Source of the DNA: Xylona heveae TC161
Taxonomy: Eukaryota > Ascomycota > Xylonomycetes > Xylonales > Xylonaceae
Length of the DNA stretch: 64,000 nucleotides
NCBI RefSeq assembly: GCF_001619985.1
Contig: NW_017264202.1
Location: 806,001-870,000, forward strand
Direction: 5' to 3'
Part shown: piece after piece, positions 47,059-57,801 of the stretch
Position numbering within the stretch: the first letter of the stretch is position 1
Layout of the letters: every line of letters begins with the position of its first letter
Translations under genes and position numbers: made by a program
The notes under the pieces: model-generated
Seen by the model: the letters and a program-made list of their open reading frames with translations, nothing else
Told to the model about the DNA's origin: nothing
Databases searched by the model: none

Positions 47059-49247
47059 ATGCCGCCTTCCTCAGGCAATCACCCTCCTTCGTCCCTCCCT
47101 CTCACTACCTCTACCATTGAAACGGCTTCTTTTCCTACACACGCTGCGCAGTATCAACAGCAACGACTTGAACAAAAACGCAGAGAAGCTGCTCGAGGGG
47201 TGGAATTAGAAGACCTAGTCCTTGGCATTGACAGTGCTACGTCGCAGCATCACCGTAGAGAGCGCAGTTCCCAGGGCAACTCACACACTCGTTTCGACAA
47301 TTCCACGCATCAACACAGCAGAAGACAAAAGCAAGACGATCTCTCTGAGCAGGGATCACCTTCACATTCCCCAATGGGCAGGCGGGCACGTGCTGAACCT
47401 CAAGCATCCTCGTCGAGGTCTTCTTCGAGCACCTCTGCTTCCTCTGCACGAGCAGCACTGAACGGACGTTCAACGGGAAAAATGAATTCACAGGTGGAGA
47501 TGCGAAGGAAGAATGCGTCGCTGGACAGCCCCACAGCTGCTTCCCAGACGGCCAACCTCATGTCACGGGCGAGCTTCAGTCTGGACCATGATGTGCCAGT
47601 TCCACCGTCTGAAAACCCCAACCATAGCTTCTGGGACCTGTCAGCCGCAGATCGCCGAAATTTTCTTCTACTTGTTCTCCTATATTTTCTCCAGGGAATC
47701 CCCATGGGACTGGCGTCCGGCTCGGTCCCATTTCTGTTAAAGCCATATCTCTCCTATGGGCAGATTGGTATTTTCTCTCTAGCATCGTACCCATACTCGT
47801 TGAAATTGCTCTGGAGTCCAATCGTAGACGCAGTATGGAGCCCAAAAGTGGGGCGCAGAAAGAGTTGGATTCTGCCCATTCAGCTGATCTCGGGAATCGG
47901 CATGATCTGGCTCGGAGGGCACGTCAAAGAGATGATGGTCGAAGCTGGTGCCAACAATGGGGCCGGCGTATGGGGTTTCACATGGGCTTGGTTCTTCCTT
48001 GTTTTCATGTGTGCGACTCAGGATATTGCTGTAGATGGTAAGTCAAGCGTTGATGCGTACCCAGCGAACGTATGGCAACAGAGTATGGATTTTCTGACCG
48101 AATCTCTCTATAGGCTGGGCCATTACCCTTTTATCCTCCCAAAACCTCTCTTACGCCTCAACGGCACAAACCGTCGGGTTGACCGGCGGACAATTCCTTT
48201 CGTATACCGTGTTTCTAGCCCTGAATGCGCCCGACTTTGCAAATAGGTGGTTCCGCCAGGTTCCGTCGCCTGAAGGTGTCATCACTCTTGGTGGATACCT
48301 GAAATTTTGGGGTTGGGCCTATCTTATCATTACCGTTGGTCTGGCCTTGCTCAAGAAGGAAGAAAGAACAAAGGAGAGAGATGGCATCATGGAGGTCTAC
48401 CGGGTCATGGTTGGCATCTTGAAGCTCAAGAACATTCAGTCCATTATCATCTTGCATTTGACCGCCAAAATTGGCTTCCAAGCCAACGATGCCGTCACAA
48501 ACTTGAAACTCTTGGAAAAGGGGTTCAGCCAGGAAGACATGGCGTTGACGGTCCTTATTGATTTCCCCTTTGAGATGGTACTCGGCTACTACGGAGGCAA
48601 GTGGTCATCTCAGTATCCGCCCATGAAGCTCTGGTGTTGGGCATTTGTAGGACGACTAATTGCGGCCGTACTCGCTCAAGTGACCGTCATGATCTTCCCC
48701 TCCGCCGGTGTCAAAACCTGGTATCTCGTCACTGTCATCGCAGAGCATGTGTTTTCAACTTCGATGAGCACAATCATGTTCGTCGCGGTTTCCGCATTTC
48801 ACGCTAAGATTGCAGACCCTGTGGTTGGCGGCACCTATATGACCCTTTTGGCCACGTAAGTTTTTGAACTAAATCATGATTTGAAAGAATATGCTGCTAA
48901 TTTGTACTTACAGAGTCTCTAACCTTGGTGGTACGCTGCCCCGCTTCTTCGTCCTCAAGCTGGTCGACATCTTTACTGTCGCCACATGCCAGCCTCCCAT
49001 CTCCCCTCCAGTCGACCTCAAGTCCGACCTTGTTACTTCTCCCTTTTCTTGTGCTCTCGAAGCGGAAAAGCATCGCTGCGAGAATGGCGGCGGCACCTGC
49101 AACGTCAACCGCGACGGATATTACATTGTCAACGTTCTCTGTATAATAATCGGCCTGGTCACATTCTTATCCTATATAAGACCGGCCGCCATAAAGCTCC
49201 AAAGCCTTCCTTTGCGCGCCTGGCGCCTTGTTGGCGGGGAGAGATAG
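47059..49247 (+). CDS. Acetyl-CoA transporter (SLC33A1/AT-1 family, major facilitator fold)
   Basis: Exons 47059-48037, 48114-48855 and 48914-49247 encode 684 residues. The first 190 residues are a polar cytosolic extension. The membrane part begins at about residue 197 (RRNFLLLVLLYFLQGIPMGL) and shows family features: GSVPFLLKPYLSYGQIGIFSLASYPYSLKLLWSPIVDAV, GRRKSWILP, CATQDIAVDGWAITLL (spanning intron 1), LTAKIGFQANDAVTNLKLLEKG, FPFEMVLGYYGGKWS, GGTYMTLLATVSNLGGTLPRF (spanning intron 2), and a lumenal Cys-rich loop CENGGGTCN before the last span. It moves acetyl-CoA into the ER/Golgi lumen for acetylation. Two ATGs overlap at 47055 and 47059; only the second is in frame. Confidence 0.93.
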
Positions 49248-49473
49248 CGCTCGTTCCCCATGTATTGTAAAACGTAACTTGTATCTAGAGCAAGCATTTG
49301 ATTCTAAACTAATTAGATCTTATTCCTTCCTCATCGTACTCTCGTGGTATCTCGTATTTTGATGCATTCGAAGGCCCAGTAGAGTCTGCCTACCTGAACA
49401 GCTTTCTGTCTCCGTGGTGCTTCTGTCTGCGCGATGCAGTGACTGCCACGACGCCCTGACATGTTTCCCCCGT

Positions 49474-50001
49474 TCAAGCAAACCCATCAATCCTCTCCTC
49501 TTTACTATCCACCCTCACGCCCTCCGCTCCATCCCGATTCGCTCGCCACACGCCGCCCTCATCCCCGCCAAACTCCTCCAGCTTCCATATTTCCGCTTTC
49601 GCTTTACATTCTTCCAGCGCCTCTTCCCCCGCCCGCCACGCCGCCTGCCGATGCGGCGCAGACACCGCGATCAATATGCTTTCTTCGCCAATCGGCACGA
49701 CGCCTAGTCTGTGAATAAGCGCAATCCCTTGCAAGCCGTGGTTCTCCTTCATCGTCCGCGCGATTGTAAGCAGCGTTTGCAGCGCCCGAGGCGGATACGC
49801 GGTGTATTGGAGCTCCTTGACTGGCTTGGAATTGAAGTTGTCTCTTGTCGTTCCTGTGATTTATTATCAACTTTATGTTCTCATCTTTATATTTTCAATT
49901 TTTGTATTCTCGACTTTTATCTTCTCAACTTTTTTATTCTCAACTTGAGTCTTTTTATGTTGTGTATGTGTGTATGTGTGTATGTGTGTATGTGTGTATG
50001 T

Positions 50002-50040
<39 letters not shown>

Positions 50041-50294
50041 AGAGGGGGATGGGGCGGCGGCGGTTGGGAGAGAGAGAAGGAGGGGGAGGAGGAGGAGGAG
50101 GAGGAGGAGGAGGAGGATGAAAACTCGAGGTAAAGAATATCCAGATACATACCGGCAAAAAGCACAATTGCGCCGGCCTTGGGGCTCTTCACTTTATTCA
50201 TGACAGCGCCGGCATCGAGATGCGCGCGGGTGAGCTCCACATGGATGCCCTCTTCTGCAAGTATGAATAGTGTTTGCTCGGTGGAGTCTGCCAT
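49474..50294 (-). CDS. cnxH: Molybdopterin synthase catalytic (large) subunit, MoaE/MOCS2B
   Basis: Exons 50294-50153 and 49853-49474 give 173 residues, normal for the family. Motifs: a start strand TLFILAEEGIHVELTRAHLD, AGAIVLFAG joined across the intron to GTTRDNFNSKPVKELQY, IALIHRLGVVPIGEESI, VSAPHRQAAWRAGEEALEEC and KAEIWKLEEF with the catalytic-region lysines. With the small MoaD-like subunit it inserts the two dithiolene sulfurs into precursor Z to make molybdopterin, needed by nitrate reductase and other molybdoenzymes. The Aspergillus nidulans name is cnxH. The intron is unusually long (299 nt) and carries two microsatellites. The gene shares a 386-bp divergent promoter with the RBM5-like gene. 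Confidence 0.92.
49961..50117 (+). repeat. Microsatellites inside the cnxH intron: (TATGTGTG)n/(TG)n and (GGA)n
   Basis: About 77 bp of TATGTGTG and TG units (about 49961-50037), a G/A-rich spacer, then about 32 bp of GGA units (50086-50117). All lie within the 299-nt intron, so length changes would not alter the protein. On + they create poly-Glu and Val/Cys frames that are not genes. Confidence 0.92.
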
Positions 50295-50680
50295 TGTGTG
50301 CGCGCGCCAACAACTTAACAGATTGATAGATGCTGGGGAAATAATATAAAGCTGTCTTGTTAATTCATGGGAAATGGTCAAGTGCCTTGCCTGGAACCCT
50401 GGGCTTGTTTGACTGTTTATCGAGTAAATTAATTGAAGCGTCGGAATGGTCCCGCTCTTATCGATAGGACATGGGCCGGAGATTGTTGTCAATAAATGTT
50501 GCAGCGGGTAACCTAGAAACGCTGCTATTATAGACAGCATCAATTACTGCCTTGATCATTAGCCGTCGCGTTCGATTCGAACCGAATCATCATCATAGTC
50601 AAGAGCTCCTCGCTCGACAGACACCGAGCACCTCTTCTCCATCTAATTCTTTTCCTTTCTTTTACTCCATAGCATCCATC
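50295..50680. promoter_or_regulatory. Shared divergent promoter of cnxH and the RBM5-like gene
   Basis: 386 bp separate the two ATGs. A pyrimidine-rich tract (CTTTTCCTTTCTTTTACTCC) lies just before the + strand ATG, as is usual for fungal leaders. No specific operator could be named. Confidence 0.55.
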
Positions 50681-53680
50681 ATGTCGTATAGAGCGCCTGG
50701 TGAAGCGCCACCAGGAGAAGAAGACATGTATCGGTCATCACGCCCTGCGCCGGCACGATATGACCGCGAAGCCAGAATGTACGACGACAACGACAACAGC
50801 GACGAGCAGCGATGGCAGCATCATTCACGGTCAAATTCGCCGTGTGAGCGCTATCGACGATATTCACCGTCCCCTAGGCGACGACGCCCTTCGCCTCATG
50901 GTATATATCATTACGGCACACGCGTAGCACTTGATGAGAGTTTTTGTTTTTAGAAAAAACATATCGGCTAATGAGCATCTCTGGTGATTTGCACAAAGAA
51001 GATTATTCTCAGTTCCCTTCTCGTGAACAATCTGCCATCGACTCAGATCCCAACGGGCCAAATACTATGCCGCGCGTACGAGCTTGGGACTATTCATATC
51101 GTGGTGGCCGAGGCAGCAGCAGCAACAACAACCGTGGTGGCGGTCGCAGTCCGCCTCCTGGACCCCGCAGAGGAGGAGCAGGTAGTGGTCGAGGGACATA
51201 CTTTGACCGTGACCGCGAGGAGTATCACTCTCCATCCAATTATCACGACAGTCGCAGCAGAAGCCAAAGCCCTCGGCGCCGAAGGGACCGTGATCGCTCA
51301 CCTTACTTTGGAGGACCACCGAGCAGAGATGTCATCTTGGAAGGACTCCCGCAGGATATGACTGAAGACGACGTTGGACACCCTCCCCTTCTTCCCCTTC
51401 CCCAGACTTCCTCCGTCTAAGCACCACCTCTGTGCTTCCTGCTGTTGTTATGCCCCCTGAAATCTCCAAGTGGCAGAAACAAGACACTCGCTTTCTTTTT
51501 GAATGAACTGAGGCTAAGGCGTTAGCATTGGCCGATTTTGGCCGTTGCGTTTCCACATACAGATTTTACAAGAGCTCAAAGGTCATTATAAAGTGGATGG
51601 CTTGGAGGAAGTCCGAGTGATTCGGGATCGCAACACAGGTACTAAAGAGCCACAAGCAAATTTCTGTTAATAGGTCTATGCTGATAAGGTGAATCAGGCG
51701 CATCACGGCAGTTTGGATTTGTCCACTTCTCCTCTCTATCCGGTTCTCGCGCTTTCCTTGAAAATTATTATCCGACTCTCTATCTCTACGGCTCTGCACA
51801 GCGTGAAGACCAGGCAGCGAAGATTCGAATTGCGTACGGCCGAGAGAAGGACGCAAAGAGCCGGCCGGAGAAAGGCGAGGGCGACTGGAAGTGTATGATG
51901 GTAAGTGGATAAAGTTATCACAAGGTGATGGATGGGGTGTTGACCGTTGTAGTGCCTACTCATGAACTATTCCCATCGTATGCAGTGCTTCCGCTGCCAG
52001 GCTTCCAGACCAGGTGAGTTGTTTTTGTGTCTTGTCATTAGTTTGAGGGCGGGCTTATTGAAAACCATTAGATCCTACCGTTATTGTCCCTGATGATGAT
52101 GAGGAGCCATCTGTCTTTCAGAACATTGGGGACAGCGATGTGTCATCCGACAATACTCCGTCTCAATTCCTGCTCGTGCGTGGACTCGAAGCAAGCGTGT
52201 CTGAAGAGCTTCTCGCAAAGGGCGTGGCCAAACTGTATAAAGCCGGTGGCGACCCTCAATCACAAACCCAAAGCGCCTCGGCGAAGAAATCAACCAGTAA
52301 AGTGGCATCAACGACTAGTGACGGCAACCTCGGCGCCAGGGAGGGCAGCATCAGGCGAGTGCTTCTCGTACGGGATAGAAAATCAAACGACAGCTGGAAG
52401 TACGGTTTTGCAGAATTTGCTGCAGTTGAGGTGAGAGGCCATTCAAACTCTGTCATTTGGTAGTGGCTGACCATATATCAGGATGCGCAAGCTGCTTTGA
52501 CCAAATACAATTCGCTGGATAAATTCACCATCGCTTCTAGGCCAGTAATGATTAGCTATATCCACGCTGGCGTCTTCGTTCCTGTTCTAAACCCTACTCC
52601 GGCAATTGATCGGTTCACCTTCAGCCCTCTCAGCAATGCCGCAATGAAGCTCGCGTACTGGGATGAAGGCGCCTATCTCACCGAACTCACAGTGAATGCC
52701 GCTCCTGAGCCAAGCATAACGAGCGCGGACGAAGTTTCGAGGCGAGCTGCAGCAGCTGAAAAGGAAGGCTTGGTCAAGAACAAAGATGTTGAGAAGTCGA
52801 AGAAACGCAAGGCCGAATCGACTCCCGTTACCAGCACCAAAAAGGTAAATTTTCCTTTGTTTTGTTATCCTTGATCATTGGAGAGACTGACATTGCCAAG
52901 GCCGTTCCTTCGCATCTCCAATTCTGGCGTGAAAGGCATGTTGAGCTGCACGGTGGTCCTGCTGCGGCGACTGCAATTCAAGAAGGGACCGTACCTGCGA
53001 GCGACCCGACGAAAATCACTGAGAAGACACCCGAGCCAGAAAAATCGGACCAGAGCCCTCCCACGCAATCGTTTGCCGATTTGGAGCGAAGCTGCTGTCT
53101 ATTATGCTCTCGCCAGTTCAAGACGTCTGCGGAAGTCAACAAGCATGAGAGACTCAGTCAGCTTCATCGTGACAATCTCAAAAACGAAGAATTAAAGGAA
53201 AAAGCTCTCGAGAAGCTCGCAAAGAGAGGACTCACTTCCCTGTCACCCGCCAACTCTACGGCCGAATACCGGGATCGTGCCAAAGAACGACGTGAAGTTT
53301 ATAGTCAGCCTAAGAAGCCCTCTGCACCCCAGCAAAAGCCTGCTCGTCCAGCCCAAGCACCATCGGCAGCCTCACCTTCTGCAGCAAAGGAAACCGCAAA
53401 GGTCGAAGAAGAAGACGAGGAACCTGTAGTCAAGTCCAAGGGTGCCGCTTTGCTTGGAAAGATGGGCTGGACTGCTGGAGAAGGTCTTGGTGCAGAAGGG
53501 ACTGGCAGGACCGCGCCCATCCAGACAGACGTCTATGTCCAGGGCGTCGGTCTCGGTGCAGAAGGTGGCAAGGTAGGAGATGCCGTAGATGAAGCTAATC
53601 GTAAGACGAAAGGTGGATATGCGGATTTCTTAGAACGGACCAAGGACAAAGCCAAGGAGCGATTCGAACGGATGGCTTAA
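50681..53680 (+). CDS. RBM5/RBM10-like splicing factor (RRM, RanBP2 zinc finger, RRM, C2H2, G-patch)
   Basis: Eight exons fit one frame: 50681-50900, 50999-51372, 51563-51638, 51698-51900, 51953-52013, 52072-52430, 52482-52844 and 52901-53680 (811 residues). Domains in order: Arg/Ser/Gly-rich N-terminus; RRM1 (DVILEGLPQDMTEDD from about residue 183, RQFGFVHFSS as RNP1); a RanBP2 zinc finger joined over an intron (DWKCMM then CLLMNYSHRMQCFRCQASRP); RRM2 (FLLVRGLEASVSEELL, YGFAEFAAVEDAQAAL); a C2H2 finger (CCLLCSRQFKTSAEVNKHERL, about 617); and a G-patch (GAALLGKMGWTAGEGLGAEG, about 733-775). This is the layout of the RBM5/6/10 family, nuclear proteins of the early spliceosome that affect splice-site choice. 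The third intron donor (GTACTA) and the second (GTTGGA) are weak, so those exons may be spliced variably. Confidence 0.9.
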
Positions 53681-54746
53681 CTGCCAGTCTCGTTAGTCAA
53701 TTACAATCACTCCTACTGGTATTGACCCAGTCTGCTGAATCCTTGACTGATTCTTCTTATAATTCTCTTACTGTCCTCTTTCACTTACTATGTGTTGTCA
53801 TTTTTTTTCTCTGTCATGGATTTTATATTCCTCCTGTCAAGCAATGTTCATGGCGAAAATGGCAAATTTGTTTTCACGTCATGGCATCTGTAAAAGGTCG
53901 CACAACTACCTCACTGCACTGAATTAATGCCCTAGACCTACAGTATTAAGCGAAATTTATTACAGTTTTACTTTGCACAATATGAGGTTGAATTTGTGAA
54001 GTAGTTGTATTTCCCTTGTGGGTTTTACAGCCTATCTGCTCAATTAAAAATTGGACAAACCGCTCTCTAATGGCTCTCTGAGCATGAAAAGTGCCAACCA
54101 ATGCACGCTCGCAAATTTGAACAGGCTTTCCGTCTTCAATGGTCATGAACAAAGCCTTGAGAGTCCCCTGCTTCATTCATACTCAGACTCTAGGGGCTAG
54201 TTCCATGCTTGAAAACTGTGAGAACAGCGTGTCACTTGGAAGCATGAATCTGTCACTGGTCTAGCTGTCAGACCGATACATAGAAGCAGCAGCAATAGCT
54301 ACTGCATCACAACCATCTTGGAGCTTGACGCGTGGCACAGCTGTTGCGCTTGAACATAAGTATCAAGCCTGGAGGTATACCTTTGCCTCATCTGCCTTCT
54401 GGGCTCGTCTTTGCTGTCGCTCAGAAAGGGTTTTGACCGTCCGCTGATACTTGGGCTGCCAGGCCAAAATAATATCCAAACACACGGGATATAGCAAGAA
54501 TAGGTTTGGATGGGACAAGTCCAAGGAGGCTGTATTGTTTCTTGCCAGGCCTGGCCATCTCTTTGCAAACGAGCATGGAGCTCCACGTGGGGAGAAGAGA
54601 TGACTTGCCAACAAGGATGGGCTCCGGCCGAAGGGGAAGACACTTGCCCAGTACAGACTTCCCTGAAGAATGGGTGAAAATGGAGGTGAATGCCCAGGAT
54701 AGGCACCCTCCATACAATGGCAGACCAGGCGGATAATAATGCTGCC
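53681..54746. other. Convergent intergenic region
   Basis: 3' flanks of the RBM5-like gene (+) and YAE1 (-). Three overlapping minus frames at 54299-54811 extend into the end of YAE1 in other frames; none shows a domain. No RNA gene seen. Confidence 0.6.
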
Positions 54747-55703
54747 TCAACTAGCAAATCCATCTTCTGCCAATCGTCGTGCCTCGTACTCTGCTCCCTC
54801 AAAGACATCAAGTGCTACTCCTCTCTTCTGCGTCTCTGCAATGACGACGCCTGTCCACTTCTTGACAAGTGGGTGAGAAGATGCTACGTCTTCAAAGGTA
54901 TATTCTCCCTCTCCGACTCCGTTTGCTTCCTCGTTGCCCCCTTTTGAACCGCCTGAATGGCTCGAATCCTTGCCATGCGCAGACCCATGTGCAAGTGCAT
55001 CCGCATGACTCCCACCGGCAGCACCGACAACAACATCAAACAACCAGATCCCATCAGGTCCAAAGTACTTCTTCCCAAACACGTTCTCGGTTTTCAAATC
55101 CTCATTCGCATCGTCAAGAAGCTTGCGCATCTTCTTTGATTCGGTTTCCTCTCCCTTTCCTCCTTCTTCCTCCCTTCCGCTGTCCTGGCCTACCGAGCTG
55201 CCATTACCCACCAAGCCCACCTCTTGCTGTTCACTCTGGTCTTCCACACCGGAACCAACTCGACGAGCATGTCCACTACTCCCCTTCTCCTTCTCTCCCT
55301 TTGCATTACGACCACTCTTCTCCAATGCAATCCAAAGTCCTTCTAGTGCGCCCAAGATCCACCCAATTCGCAACCCAATGACCGCGCCCAATGCATACCC
55401 CTCGTCGAATCCAGCTTGAATGTACTCATTCTTGGCGAACGCAATTCCGTCTCGATATCCCGCTGTGCTATGGACGCTGCGTAGTCGCGGAATGTCCGAC
55501 GGGGCATTGGCGTCGACTTTGGACTCCGAACCAACTTGCGAATTTGTAGCTTTTTTCGTTGGGGTGTCTGTGCTCGGGACAGTGTCTAAAAAGTCCGAGT
55601 TCAAGTCATAGTCGTAGCCGGGCACATCTCGAGTCCTCGCCGATTCATGGGCAAATGAAGGCGGCGGAGAGCCCGAGTCGGAGTAGAATACGTCGTCGTC
55701 CAT
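54747..55703 (-). CDS. YAE1: Yae1, adaptor for Fe-S cluster loading of Rli1/ABCE1
   Basis: Single exon, 318 residues. The N-terminal half contains the deca-GX3 motif, glycines spaced every four residues at about positions 82-122 (GYRDGIAFAKNEYIQAGFDE, GYALGAVIGLRIGWILGALE), which identifies the Yae1/Lto1 family. Yae1 binds Lto1 and bridges the cytosolic iron-sulfur targeting complex to the ribosome-recycling ATPase Rli1. After the motif comes a disordered acidic stretch (about 135-200), then a conserved-looking FGKKYFGPDGIWLFDV and a C-terminal helix GAEYEARRLAEDGF. It is longer than the yeast protein because of the linkers, as is common in filamentous fungi. The start at 55703 opens with acidic MDDDVFYSDS, typical of the family. 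Confidence 0.92.
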   Translation of the reverse strand: MDDDVFYSDSGSPPPSFAHESARTRDVPGYDYDLNSDFLDTVPSTDTPTKKATNSQVGSESKVDANAPSDIPRLRSVHSTAGYRDGIAFAKNEYIQAGFDEGYALGAVIGLRIGWILGALEGLWIALEKSGRNAKGEKEKGSSGHARRVGSGVEDQSEQQEVGLVGNGSSVGQDSGREEEGGKGEETESKKMRKLLDDANEDLKTENVFGKKYFGPDGIWLFDVVVGAAGGSHADALAHGSAHGKDSSHSGGSKGGNEEANGVGEGEYTFEDVASSHPLVKKWTGVVIAETQKRGVALDVFEGAEYEARRLAEDGFAS

Positions 55704-56199
55704 GGCTTTCTCTTCTTCCTTTCTTTCTGTGTTTTGCCTGGTGTGCGGTTTTCTTTTATTCCTCTTGATCGAATGCCGTAATAAATGCCCGCCAATTGCG
55801 CTGTATAAAATATATATTTGCGCTCAACGGTGGTATGTTTCCTGGCAGAGTAGAGCTGTTACCCGTACCCCAATTGCGAAAGCTTCACAGCGAAAAGTGA
55901 CCCTGTACAATTCTTCTTATGTCGGCGCCTGTGATCCTACTATCCTGCTGTCAAAGCTGTCCTGCTGTATTTTATATATATTTTCCTGCTCCGCCAGAAA
56001 GTGCCTATACACAACTTTCCCGCGGGGTCGTCCGGGGCGCCAAAATATTTTGTTTGGTCCGAAGCGTCCGACTAATCCACCCGCGGTCCGCCTTACCAAT
56101 CAACCCGGCATTACCTCCCTCGTCCGTACGGCAGCAGCATTCAACTTGAAAATCCGTGCAGATATATATTTCGTTAATGCAAAGGAATTCAACAACAAC
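55704..56199. other. Intergenic, YAE1 promoter and tRNA-Pro 5' flank
   Basis: Promoter and leader of YAE1 (-) on the left and the 5' flank of the tRNA-Pro gene on the right. An ORF running through it (55702-56223) overlaps the tRNA and is not credible. Confidence 0.6.
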
Positions 56200-56315
56200 G
56201 GGTCGATTGGTCTAGTGGTATGATTCTCGCTTAGGGAGTCGGAGCGCGAGTTCCTTCTCAAAACCCTGAGTTTCAATTTGCGAGAGGTCCCGGATTCGAT
56301 CTCCGGATCGACCCT
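56200..56315 (+). tRNA. tRNA-Pro, anticodon AGG, with intron
   Basis: The acceptor stem GGGTCGA pairs with TCGACCC. D arm GGTCTAGTGGTATGATT, anticodon stem CTCGC/GCGAG, anticodon AGG at 56233-56235. An intron of about 42 nt (about 56237-56278) starts one base after the anticodon, the normal place for eukaryotic tRNA introns. The T arm is TCCCGG-ATTCGAT-CTCCGGA-like with one mismatch. A T-run follows immediately. Confidence 0.92.
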
Positions 56316-56347
56316 TTTTTTGTCTTTTTGTCTTTTTTTTGTCTTTT
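56316..56347 (+). terminator. Pol III terminator of tRNA-Pro
   Basis: Several runs of T5-T8 separated by G/C (TTTTTTGTCTTTTTG...) directly after the discriminator base. Oligo-T is the Pol III stop signal. Confidence 0.8.
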
Positions 56348-57801
56348 TTTCCCTTCATTCTTTTTGGTTATGGTTTCTTTTCTTTTTTTTTTGTGGTCAT
56401 CGCTTCTCATGTTATGCAAGTTAAAATTTTTTATTTGAACATCGGTAAGGTCAATTGCTTTGTTCTGATCTTTTCGCGGTCTACGGGAAGTCGCAACAAA
56501 GGATAGAATTTTGTAAACCGGTTGGTTGTGGTCTGCTTGTTACAAATATCTTCTTTTTTGGCTGTGGGACAACTGGGACAACGGAACGACAGGACGACAA
56601 GACGATAGGACCGGAGCTTGGGGAGACAAACCCTGATTTAAAATTACTCCGTACCGGCACTGTGGTAACGGGGTTGACGGCAACACGGCAGGTGACGGAA
56701 AGGTGCTACGTAGGTAGGGAGTAGGGAAATTCGGAAGTAAAAAAACCCAAACGACCAGGGTGCAAAGCAACCTTGTTTTTTCCACGTCCGACGACAATTG
56801 TCCAAATTACTGGATTCAGCAAAGATTGTCACTTTTGTGTTCCTTGTGTTCCAGGGGTGCGTGACGCCATGTTGGCCATGGGGGACATGGGGGGGAAGTT
56901 TTGGGGCCAAGGATCAAGGGACGGGTGGAGGAGGGGTTTGGTGAACAAGGGTAAGGGTTCTTTCTTAGTTTGGCAGGGAAAGATGTTTTCGATCTTGTGC
57001 GACACGGTGGCTTTGGGGGCTTGTGTTTTTGAGGTTACACAAGGGAAATGTGGTGTCACGGGGGCCCTGGGGCTCTCATGCTTCCCCCCTGGCCGATCTC
57101 GGGGGAGGTGTGCCCGAAATGGAAATGGAAGTACCTAAGGATAGAAGAAACATGGGTTGTAATAAACGACACAAATGAAATAGGCGGCCAAGGAAGAAAT
57201 CTGTGGGAGAGAAGCCAAGGAAATAAAATAAAAAAGATAATGTTGAGGAAGATTAAACAAAAGAGTTCACGTCTCAAAACTTGGGACTCGGTTGAAGGGT
57301 AATCTAATACGACTAAGAGCGATGTAAGTATCTACCTAAAGGTAAATTGGTAAATAGCTGAGGTAGAAGCAAAGGTATCTCATCTATATTGAATTAAATA
57401 CTATTATCAAATATCCCGTGAGAAATGACCTCGGGAATTGGGATATGAGAGAAGAAGAGGAATAAGAAGAGACTGTATTACATCGTGTCGTAGATCGTGA
57501 TCGTGATCGTGAGATCATAACGCCGTTAATCAATCGCTTCGTGAGGATGAAACCAAGCGTTGTCGGCTCTTGAAAAAGCAAAAAGGATATAGCTGCGCTG
57601 ATTGTGGTATACAGATGATGCGCGAGAAGGGCCCGAGAAATGTAACCGTGAAATAAAATGCCGCAAGAAAATATTGATATATAGTGAGAGAAAAGCGAAC
57701 AGATATGAAAAGAGCAAGGTATAAGTAGCAAAATTGGGATTCAAAAATGCCATGCGATGCATTGCAATGCAGTTGGCGAAAGCGGGAGAGGGAAGTCTGC
57801 A
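56348..57801. other. Gene-free region between tRNA-Pro and the DUF3433 gene
   Basis: Contains T- and G-rich stretches and the 3' flank of the DUF3433 gene. ORFs such as 56773-57138 (+) are G-rich chance frames. An inverted-repeat-like word GATCGTGATCGTGATC occurs near 57490 as a short tandem. Nothing else seen. Confidence 0.6.

Noticed and set aside
49917-50543. Minus-strand frame of 208 codons running through the cnxH start
   Set aside because: It shares the cnxH first exon but continues through TG and GGA microsatellites into the promoter. The spliced MoaE product explains the conserved part.
54299-54811. Overlapping minus frames after YAE1
   Set aside because: Three frames open at once and overlapping the YAE1 end indicate low stop density, not a gene; no motif.
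57056-57277. Hydrophobic minus frame
   Set aside because: Composition effect of A-rich DNA on the opposite strand; no signal or exon context.
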